From positions 4,966 through 10,775 of the forward strand of contig DHJA01000251.1 in the NCBI GenBank assembly GCA_002404095.1: a stretch of DNA of 5,810 bases, read 5' to 3'. A program made the translations under genes and the position numbers. The DNA is from Planctomycetaceae bacterium UBA4732 (GTDB lineage Bacteria; Planctomycetota; Planctomycetia; Gemmatales; Gemmataceae). The notes beneath the pieces were generated by a model, which did not search any database, was not told where the DNA came from, and worked only from the letters and a program-made list of their open reading frames with translations. Position 1 is the stretch's first letter, and every line of letters begins with the position of its first letter. Below, piece after piece: positions 1 through 5,583 of the stretch.

Positions 1-26
1 GGATAAACCCCGCCGCTCGCTTTTGG

Positions 27-44
27 TTAGCGCCTCCGCGCTAA
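27..44 (-). terminator. Hairpin after the STN-domain gene, possible terminator
   Basis: A perfect 7-base inverted repeat (TTAGCGC and GCGCTAA, 4-base loop) lies six bases past the TAG stop of the minus-strand STN-domain gene. On the minus strand the T run comes before the stem (45-49 on the plus strand is AAAAA) and no U tract follows it, so this is not a textbook intrinsic terminator. Position and symmetry suggest an RNA 3'-end or stability hairpin. I see no gene in bases 1-50. Confidence 0.4.
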
Positions 45-50
45 AAAAGA

Positions 51-956
51 CTATTTCGCTGGAGATTTATCTTCTTTGGCCGACTCATCTTTCGGCGCCT
101 TTTCTTCCTTCTCGCCCGGATCTTGGATCACCCCCGGCGGCACCGCTGGAGCGACGCCGGGCGGTGCGCCGCCAATTCCGGCCCCGCCGAACGGAATACC
201 GTTGCCGTTGAGTTGGAGTTGCAAAAGCTGCTGCTGCTGGTTGATAAGGTTCTGATTGGGCTGGGCAATGTCGGGGTCGTTGCGCATCTCATTGGCGTTG
301 GCCTTGCCGGTCACGAACAGCACGTTGCCGACGCGCACCGGCTTGAGGCCGGCCATCTCCGCCAGCAGACGCACCGCCGTTTCCAAGGGCACGTCCTCCA
401 TCTGAAGGCTGACCTTCGCGGCGGCGTCCTTCTCGACGCGCGTATCCAGGATGAGGTTGGCGCCCGTCTGACGGGAAATCTGCTTGAGGGCGTCGGCGAA
501 CGGCGTTTTTTCCAGGTCCACACTAACGCGCTGGCGCATCTGGCGGAACATCGCCATTTCGTCGGTGGTGATGACGACCGTGTCGCCGACGGGCGCGAAG
601 CTCAGGTTGTAAGGCGACAGGATCGACCGCAGGGCTGTTCGCACCTTCACGTCCTTAAGGTCCACATCGACCGGCGAAGGCGGCTGATCGGGCGTGAAGC
701 CGAGCTGCTGGATCACCGGAACGTCGAGGATGAAGTTGATCTTGGTCTGCTTGCGCAGCATCTCGACGGCCGCGCTGAGCGACTGCTTGGCGATCTTGAG
801 GGTAATGGGTTTGTCGAGGTCCTTGCGGAGTTTCTCGACCGGGCTGGCAGGTGCATCTTTGTTGGGCACGGCCGGGGCGGCCGGCGCCGGGGCGGGCGAG
901 AGGGCCAGTACGGCGCCGACAGCCAACGTCTGCCAGCAAGCGGGAACCATGTGCAT
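51..956 (-). CDS. Secreted protein with two STN-like (secretin N) domains
   Basis: A 301-residue protein with a signal-peptide-like N-terminus: a hydrophobic stretch at about residues 9-28 ending in an Ala/Pro-rich segment with plausible cleavage after AAPA. Two similar beta-alpha-beta units follow, at about 49-131 (ITLKIAKQSL ... ALRSILSPYNLSF ... VVIT) and 143-217 (VSVDLEKTPFADALKQISRQ ... AVRLLAEMAGL ... VLFVTG). This pattern resembles the STN domain found at the N-terminus of secretins and TonB-dependent transducers. No secretin barrel follows. A Gln/Asn-rich then Gly/Pro-rich linker (about 230-280) leads to a charged Lys/Glu tail (281-301). It probably acts in the periplasm, perhaps as an adaptor or scaffold, but no partner is visible. 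The ATG at 954-956 is favoured because GAGGAG lies 8 bases upstream; a second ATG two codons in is further from it. Family call is moderate; function unknown. Confidence 0.8.
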   Translation of the reverse strand: MHMVPACWQTLAVGAVLALSPAPAPAAPAVPNKDAPASPVEKLRKDLDKPITLKIAKQSLSAAVEMLRKQTKINFILDVPVIQQLGFTPDQPPSPVDVDLKDVKVRTALRSILSPYNLSFAPVGDTVVITTDEMAMFRQMRQRVSVDLEKTPFADALKQISRQTGANLILDTRVEKDAAAKVSLQMEDVPLETAVRLLAEMAGLKPVRVGNVLFVTGKANANEMRNDPDIAQPNQNLINQQQQLLQLQLNGNGIPFGGAGIGGAPPGVAPAVPPGVIQDPGEKEEKAPKDESAKEDKSPAK

Positions 957-964
957 GGGTTCGA

Positions 965-970
965 CTCCTC
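965..970 (-). promoter_or_regulatory. Shine-Dalgarno of the STN-domain gene
   Basis: GAGGAG on the minus strand, 8 bases before the ATG at 956-954. Its first two bases are part of the TGA stop of the upstream small ORF (971-969), so a ribosome ending there would sit on this site. This supports the chosen start and suggests translational coupling. Confidence 0.75.
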
Positions 971-1130
971 AATCGAGCGGGGCGGCGGCGGCCGTCCCGG
1001 AATGGATTACGGGAAGGTTCGTGGGGTCTCTATTCCCCGACGCTTTATCCAGTTCCAACCTACGCCTGCTCGCCTCTTTACGCAAGAGTTCGGCGTTCTC
1101 TGGAGTGGTCACATATGGAGAGGGCGGCAT
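969..1130 (-). CDS. Possible small protein (53 aa) coupled to the STN-domain gene
   Basis: An ORF of 53 codons fills most of the gap between dctA and the STN-domain gene. It starts MPPSPYVTTPENAELLRKEA, continues with an Arg/Lys/Glu/Leu-rich stretch that could form one amphipathic helix (about residues 11-30), and ends in an Ala-rich tail. It has no signal peptide or membrane segment. Its TGA overlaps the GAGGAG used by the next gene, an arrangement typical of coupled genes in one transcript. Against it: the sequence before its ATG (GGATAAGCGACCCG) is only a weak Shine-Dalgarno, and I recognise no family. The same frame stays open into the end of dctA, so the true start could differ. The codons are high-GC and reasonable for the host. 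Confidence 0.4.
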   Translation of the reverse strand: MPPSPYVTTPENAELLRKEASRRRLELDKASGNRDPTNLPVIHSGTAAAAPLD

Positions 1131-1164
1131 CGGGTCGCTTATCCATAAGAACAGTAAATCACCG

Positions 1165-2643
1165 TTACTCTTGCTTTTGACAAGTCTGGTCCTGTGAAAG
1201 GCTGGCCGCTCCCATTGGGGACGCGGTTGTCGCCAAGTCGCCGGCTCCAGGGGCGCCGATATTCTCCGCTGGGCCGGGAGCCTTCGCCGGGCGCCCGTTA
1301 ATGGCTGCCTGGTAGCGATCGGTGTTGAAATCTCCTTCCGTCTTGCTGACGACGATCGTGGCGACGCCGTTGCCAATGAGGTTGGTGACAGCGCGGGCCT
1401 CGCTCATGAAGCGGTCAACGCCCAGCAGCAGCGCCAACCCTTCGACCGGGAGTACGTGCGTGGCTGTAAGGGTGGCCGCCAGGGTAACGAACCCGCCGCC
1501 GGTAACGGCGGCGGCGCCCTTGCTCGTCAGCATGAGTAAGGCCATCACATAGAGTTGTTGCCCAAGGCTCAGGGGCATGTTAAACGCCTGGGCAATGAAC
1601 AGTACGGCCATCGACAGGTAGATGCTCGTCCCATCGAGGTTGAACGAGTAGCCGGCCGGGATCACCAGCCCCACGACCCCCCGGCCGCAGCCGAGAATCT
1701 CGAGCTTTTCAATCATTCGCGGCAGGGCCGACTCGGACGAGCTGGTGCCCAGCACCAGCAAGATTTCCTCCCGGATGAACACAAGGTAGCGCCACAGGCT
1801 GAACCCGAACAGCCGGCAAATCATTCCCAGCACGGCGAAGATAAACAGGGCCATCGTCAGATACACGCAGACCATCAGTTTGGCCAGCGGCAGCAACGAG
1901 ACGAGGCCGAATGTGCCGATGGTGTAAGCCATGGCGCCCAGGACGCCCAGGGGAGCGGCCTTCATGATGAAGGCGACCACCTTGAACATCACTTCCGTCA
2001 GGGACTCCAACTGAACCCGCAGACCCGCGGTCCTGCTTCCCAGGCTGGCCATGCCCAGGCCGAAGAGTACCGCGAAGAGGAGAATCTGCACGAGATCCCC
2101 CGCGGCAAAGGCGCCCACGACGTTCTCAGGAATGATGTTCAACACGAAATCGACGACCGAGCGTTTCTCTCCTTCCTTGGCGTATTGCGCTACCGGTGAG
2201 TCAGGGGAGGCCGCTGGGCCGGTCGTTTCACGCGCCGCCGGAGTCGTCGCGGCCGCGGCATGGATGCCCGCCCCAGGCTGGATTACATTGGCCACCAGCA
2301 GGCCGATCGCCAGGGCGAGTGTGGTGACCACCTCGAAGTAGAGGAGGGCCTTGCCGCCGACCCGGCCGACTTTCTTCAGGTCGCCCATGCTTGCAATGCC
2401 TACCACGATGGTCAAGAAAACGATTGGTCCGATGACCATCTTGATTAGCCGAATGAATCCCTGACCCAGCGGCTGGAGGGCTTGGCCCCAGTCGGGCCTG
2501 AAGTAGCCGACGGCCACACCGAGGATGATGGCGATGAAGACCTGGAAGCTCAAGTTTTGGGGGAGGCGTTTCACGACGTTGGGTCTCACTTGTCCTTTCC
2601 GCGACTTAATAGGGTGTGCGTCTTTTAGTTGGGTGACATTCAC
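1165..2643 (-). CDS. dctA: C4-dicarboxylate/proton or sodium symporter, DctA type
   Basis: An inner-membrane carrier of the DAACS (SLC1-like) family that takes up succinate, fumarate or malate with H+ or Na+. Family landmarks are present in order: GFIRLIKMVIGPIVF in an early helix (about residues 62-76), GTSSSESALPRM (299-310, serine-rich re-entrant loop), GYSFNLDGTSIYLSM (331-345), SKGAAAVTGGGF (374-385, second re-entrant loop) and DRFMSEARAVTNLIGNG (410-426, substrate/cation-binding helix). These match E. coli DctA closely, as I remember that sequence. At 492 residues it exceeds the usual 420-450 because of an N-terminal extension, an Ala/Pro-rich insert near 128-158 and a 50-residue Gly/Ala-rich tail. 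The assigned start is the GTG at 2643-2641, which overlaps the upstream fragment's stop but has no Shine-Dalgarno. GTG at 2589-2587 (after GGAAAGGACAA) or at 2574-2572, which aligns best with the E. coli start, are real alternatives. The gene shows no damage. Confidence 0.95.
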   Translation of the reverse strand: MNVTQLKDAHPIKSRKGQVRPNVVKRLPQNLSFQVFIAIILGVAVGYFRPDWGQALQPLGQGFIRLIKMVIGPIVFLTIVVGIASMGDLKKVGRVGGKALLYFEVVTTLALAIGLLVANVIQPGAGIHAAAATTPAARETTGPAASPDSPVAQYAKEGEKRSVVDFVLNIIPENVVGAFAAGDLVQILLFAVLFGLGMASLGSRTAGLRVQLESLTEVMFKVVAFIMKAAPLGVLGAMAYTIGTFGLVSLLPLAKLMVCVYLTMALFIFAVLGMICRLFGFSLWRYLVFIREEILLVLGTSSSESALPRMIEKLEILGCGRGVVGLVIPAGYSFNLDGTSIYLSMAVLFIAQAFNMPLSLGQQLYVMALLMLTSKGAAAVTGGGFVTLAATLTATHVLPVEGLALLLGVDRFMSEARAVTNLIGNGVATIVVSKTEGDFNTDRYQAAINGRPAKAPGPAENIGAPGAGDLATTASPMGAASLSQDQTCQKQE

Positions 2644-3102
2644 GCTGGGGGGCGGTGGGGTTGGGACCAGAAGCCGTCCCAGACTTTGCCGCCGCTGACG
2701 TACAAGGCGCGCAGCGCGGCAATCGTCGCGGCTTCGCCCAACCCTTCAAATCGGCCCGGCGAGCAGAATTGGGTTCCTTTCCTCGCACTCCTCACCGTAA
2801 TCTCCGAGACGAGCTTCAATTCCTGCCAGGCTTTTAGTTCCGCGGGCGGTTTGCCGAAACGGCCGGTCCAGGTCAAGTCCATCCTGTTCTTCAAATAGGA
2901 GTAGTACACAAACCCATTCTTGAAAAGGGGTAGATCCAGGTAGGCGTCACTCTGCGGATCTATGATAGACGATATGCCCGGATTTTTTCCGGGATCGACC
3001 TTGACCTCGACCAGCTTCCAGACGTCGGCTGGGTCCGCGGCAGTGCGGCCGGGTTTACGCCCTCAGGAACGCCGATAGTCAGGAGGGCGGCGGTCCCATC
3101 TG
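2640..3102 (-). pseudogene. C-terminal remnant of an unrecognised gene, 5' end lost
   Basis: The minus strand stays open from about 3062 to a TGA at 2642-2640. It encodes protein-like sequence including ADVWKLVEVKVDPGKNPGIS, AYLDLPLFKNGFVYYSYLKN and GRFEGLGEAATIAALRALYV. In the other minus frame, just upstream (about 3102-3040), is [20 protein letters not shown]. Joining the two needs one extra base near 3036; adding a G there gives a smooth ...AALPRDPADVWKL..., so a single-base deletion is likely. Protein-like sequence then ends at about 3100, exactly where the divergent kinase relic begins. The nearest in-frame start, a GTG at 2909-2907, has no Shine-Dalgarno and lies inside what looks like continuous domain sequence. 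The stop overlaps the assigned dctA start as GTGA. I do not recognise the family. It could instead be an 89-codon gene from 2909, which I think less likely. Confidence 0.6.
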
Positions 3103-4755
3103 GAGACGATCGCCCTGAAGTGCCTTGAGAAAGATCCGAAAAAGCGCTATCCCAGTGCGGAGGCGCTGGCCGACGACCTGCGCCGCTTCCTCGCGGATCG
3201 GCCGACCCTGGCGCAGCCGGCCGGACCGGTGGAGCGGCTAGGCCGCTGGGCGCGGCGTAACCGCGGTCTGGCAACGGCGGCCGGTTTGGCGGCGGCGTCC
3301 CTGGTAGCGCTGGCCGCCCTGTCGGTCGGCTTCGGGGTTTACCAGGGCAAAGAGGCCGACGCCCTCCGCCACGAACAGGGGAAGACGGAAGCCGCCCTTC
3401 GCAAGTCCGAACTGCTTTCGGTTCGGTTGACTTTGGACCAGGGTCTGACGCTATGTGAGGAAGGGAATCCCGCCGCAGGGATGCTGTGGCTGGCGCGCAG
3501 CTTAGAGATGGTCCCCGACGGGGCCGACGACTTCGACCGCACCATCCGGGCCAGTCTCGGGGCATGGAGCCGGCGCCTTCCCCCCGCTCCGCATGGCCTC
3601 CCAGCACGAGGATGACGTTCTCACCGCGGTCTTCAGTCCCGACGGCAAGACGATCCTGACCGGCAGCGCGGACAGGACGGCGCAGCTCTGGGAAGCGGTC
3701 ACGGGCCGACCTATCGGGCGGCCTCTGGCGCACGCCGGCAGGCTGTGACTCAGGCCAACCGCGACGGGGTATTCCGGCCGACCTATCGGGCGGCCTCTGG
3801 CGCACGCCGGCAGGGTCACGGCCGTCGCCTTCAGCCGCGATGGCAAGACGATCCTGACGGCCTCGGAGGACAAGACCGTCCGCCTGGGGGACGCCGCCGG
3901 CCGACCGCTCGGCCAACCACTGCCGCACCCGGCCGCCGTCACCGCCGCCGCCTTCAGCCCCGACGGCAAGACGATCCTGACGGGATGCACGGCCGGGGTC
4001 GTCCGGCTGTGGAGCGCGGTCGCCGGGGAGCAGATAGGGCCGTCTCTCACCCACGCAGGCCCGGTCCGTTCCGTGGCCTTCAGCCCGGACGGCAAGACCG
4101 TTCTGACGGGCGCCGAAGACAAGACGGCCCGGCTGTGGGATGCGGGCACGGGTAAGCCCCTCGTGGTCCTCGAGTACCCGGCCGTCGTCTACGCCGTGGC
4201 TTTCAGCCCGGACGGGAGCGCCCTTCTGACGGGGGCCAGGGACTGGATGGCCCGGCTGTGGGATCCGACCACCGGCCGGCAGACGAAGGCCCCCCTCGAG
4301 CACCTCGGTTCAGTCGTCGCGCCTGTGGGACGTAGCCACGGGGCAACCCATCGGGCGGCCGTTCCCGCACCCCGGCCCCGTCACCGCCGTGGCCTTCAGC
4401 CGCGACGGCCGCACCCTCCTGCTGGGCGGCCACGACGGTACGGCCCAGGCTTGGGACTTGGTCGCTGCCAAGCCGCTCGGCCCCCCCTCTGACCCACCGG
4501 GGCCGGGTCCTGGCCGTGGCTTTCGGCCTCGATGGGCGCACCCTGCTGACTGCTAGTCGAGAGGACAAAACCGTCCGCGTGTGGGACTCGCCGAGTCCTG
4601 TGGAGGGGAGCAAGGAGCGCCTGCGTCTCTGGGTCCAAGCGATCACGGGCAGCGAGCTGGAGCCGGAACAGGACGCCATCCGGGTGCTGGACACGCCCAC
4701 CTGGCATGAGCGCCGTCGGCGCCTGGAGGAACTCGGCGGGCCGCCCGAGCCGTGA
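3097..4755 (+). pseudogene. Decayed WD40-repeat Ser/Thr protein kinase, kinase domain lost
   Basis: A relic of a planctomycete kinase-WD40 protein. It opens at [20 protein letters not shown], the last helices of a Hanks-type kinase domain; an in-frame TAG at 3076 closes the frame upstream, and the N-lobe and catalytic loop are absent. A membrane helix (about 3265-3339) and a charged helical region follow. Eight WD40 blades carry VAFSPDGKTxLTG...RLWD motifs. The conserved Val that opens each blade sits at 3617, 3815, 3938, 4064, 4187, 4313, 4380 and 4507, a normal period of 123 or 126 bases. The exceptions mark lesions: 198 (72-base insert with TGA at 3746-3748), 67 (56 or 59 bases deleted, frame 2 to 3) and 127 (one base added in the C7 run at 4481-4487). 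One more base in the C6 run at 3580-3585 moves frame 1 to 2. The tail (RLRLWVQAITGSELEP ... RRRLEELGGPP) is intact to TGA 4753-4755. Confidence 0.9.
3704..3814 (+). repeat. 39-base direct repeat (3704-3742 and 3776-3814) with 33-base spacer
   Basis: The 39 bases at 3704-3742 recur exactly at 3776-3814, offset 72. Both copies encode GRPIGRPLAHAGR in the same frame, at the junction of WD40 blades 1 and 2. The 33 bases between them (3743-3775) do not resemble a WD40 blade and contain the in-frame TGA at 3746-3748. The distance from blade 1 to blade 2 is exactly 72 bases longer than the normal 126, so the whole extra unit was added in one step, with the repeat copied. The lack of any mismatch between copies suggests the event is recent. 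Confidence 0.9.
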
Positions 4756-4930
4756 GCCAGGGCTATTGATCTACGGTGAAATAGCGAAGGTGCACCCGCC
4801 GACGTGCGGGACGCGGACCTGGCGCGACGGGGACTCTTGCTGCTCACCCCACGGCGTGTCCCTATCGAAAGCGCCACGATGCCATCAGGAGGCCATTTGA
4901 GCGGAGCGCCGAACTATCGGTGCTGGCAGT

Positions 4931-4960
4931 TTGCCTACGATGAGTTCTCACGAGTATAAG
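4931..4960 (+). promoter_or_regulatory. Sigma-70-type promoter candidate for the 116-aa gene
   Basis: TTGCCT (4931-4936, 4 of 6 with TTGACA) and TATAAG (4955-4960, 5 of 6 with TATAAT) are separated by 18 bases, in the most AT-rich part of the right half. The predicted start near 4967 leaves a leader of about 115 bases before the ATG at 5082. A second, extended -10 style box, TG-T-TACAAT (4967-4975), lies just downstream and could be used instead or as well. Confidence 0.45.
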
Positions 4961-5012
4961 TAAGCCTGTTACAATGGCATTTTCGGTATGGGTAGGGAAC
5001 CGACATAACGAA

Positions 5013-5080
5013 ACCGGCCTATACGCGGGGAGGGCGCCGGGTAAGATCAAGAAGGGAAAACGATTGGAACGGAGGCCGGT
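5013..5080 (+). promoter_or_regulatory. Leader inverted repeat that could mask the Shine-Dalgarno
   Basis: ACCGGCCT (5013-5020) is perfectly complementary to AGGCCGGT (5073-5080), 52 bases apart. The right arm covers the last three bases of the GGAGG Shine-Dalgarno (5071-5075) and runs to two bases before the ATG. In RNA the pairing would block ribosome access. An 8-base match can arise by chance in GC-rich DNA, so its position is the main argument. Confidence 0.3.
5071..5075 (+). promoter_or_regulatory. Shine-Dalgarno of the 116-aa gene
   Basis: GGAGG, six bases before the ATG at 5082-5084. It decides the start: the longer version from the ATG at 4974 has no ribosome-binding site and begins inside the promoter region. 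A GTG at 5079-5081 would be too close to the site. Confidence 0.85.
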
Positions 5081-5081
5081 G

Positions 5082-5432
5082 ATGACGATTTACGGGATGT
5101 CGCAGTCCAGCGGGGTGGAGCGGCGGTTAAAGGTGGAGATGGGCGGTCAGGGCGTGGTTCTCACGTTCATTGACCACGCCGGGGAAAAGGAGCGGGCGCG
5201 AATCCTGGTGCGGCCGGAGGATCTGATGGGGACAATAATGGACCCCCCATCCAGTGGGTCCACGGTCGAAGGCGTCTCCCCGCCCCACGGGGCGAAAATG
5301 CAACTCTACGTGGAAGTCCGGCACAACGAGGTGCTGCTCAAGACGCACACCGGCGCGGCCGAGGGCCCTGACGTGGCGGTCGGCCTGGACGACTTCCAGG
5401 ACGCGCTGGAGGGGGTCGTCAGCCGCGGGTGA
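5082..5432 (+). CDS. Conserved-looking small protein of unknown function (116 aa)
   Basis: An intact 116-residue protein beginning MTIYGMSQSSGVERRLKVEM. It contains no Cys or Trp, no signal peptide and no membrane segment, so it is probably cytoplasmic. Alternating hydrophobic stretches (RRLKVEMGGQGVVLTFID, RARILVRPEDLMG, MQLYVEVRHNEVLLKTHT) suggest a small beta-rich fold, followed by an acidic C-terminal helix (VGLDDFQDALEGVVSR). A Gly/Ser/Pro-rich loop sits near residues 51-67. A good Shine-Dalgarno and a plausible promoter precede it, it has no frame damage, and it appears monocistronic. I recognise no family and assign no function. The frame remains open upstream to 4974, but those 36 codons read as leader, being Arg/Gly/Lys-rich and lacking a ribosome-binding site. 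Confidence 0.8.
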   Translation: MTIYGMSQSSGVERRLKVEMGGQGVVLTFIDHAGEKERARILVRPEDLMGTIMDPPSSGSTVEGVSPPHGAKMQLYVEVRHNEVLLKTHTGAAEGPDVAVGLDDFQDALEGVVSRG

Positions 5433-5583
5433 GCCTTGAAGCGCCATCCAATAGGTACGACACGTTTCTTTTCTCGGCCCGGCGCCGGGTGCAGCCGTGT
5501 TCGCCGCACTTGCCGCCCTTCTGATAGAAGGTCGGTTGTCCCGCTTCACGACGGTTTTGGGGTCTCCCTGCTCATTCGCCGCT

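Larger units (their letters stand above)
4756..5081. other. Gene-poor stretch between the WD40 relic and the 116-aa gene
   Basis: These 326 bases hold no convincing gene. The first 175 contain a weak GC hairpin (CCCGC at 4795-4799 with GCGGG at 4806-4810) without a T tract, and a roughly 60-codon open stretch (4780-4959) that lacks a ribosome-binding site. The right half carries the promoter candidates and leader of the downstream gene, listed separately. The base composition falls from GC-rich to more AT-rich around 4915-4995, as expected for a regulatory region. Confidence 0.6.

Noticed and set aside
123..1148. A 341-codon open frame on the plus strand opposite the STN-domain gene
   Set aside because: His/Arg/Gly-rich composition, no ribosome-binding site and complete overlap with a gene having clear signal-peptide and domain evidence.
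1155..1183. Minus-strand promoter before the 53-codon ORF (TTGTCA, 17 bases, GATTTA)
   Set aside because: The -35 box is good (5 of 6) but the -10 box matches only 2 of 6, and no better box sits at a suitable distance.
3704..3814. Insertion-sequence scar or CRISPR-like repeat
   Set aside because: Only two copies exist, they are coding WD40 sequence, and the 39-base length and lack of terminal inverted repeats do not fit a transposon footprint or a CRISPR array.
2960..4303. A 447-codon open frame on the minus strand through the WD40 region
   Set aside because: It is the mirror of GC-rich WD40 repeats: rich in Arg, Pro and Gly, with repeated motifs that track the plus-strand blades. Only its last stretch (about 3102-3040) looks like protein and is assigned to the minus-strand remnant.
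4780..4959. Roughly 60-codon plus-strand open stretch after the WD40 relic
   Set aside because: Composition is compatible with coding, but there is no start with a ribosome-binding site, no recognised similarity, and its end runs into the promoter candidate.
4974..5081. N-terminal extension of the 116-aa protein from the ATG at 4974
   Set aside because: No Shine-Dalgarno, it overlaps the -10-like box at 4970-4975, and the ATG at 5082 has an ideal GGAGG.
5478..5489. Perfect 12-base palindrome CCCGGCGCCGGG after the 116-aa gene
   Set aside because: Its T-rich stretch lies before it, so it does not fit a terminator, and such palindromes are common in GC-rich DNA. A regulator site cannot be supported from one copy.
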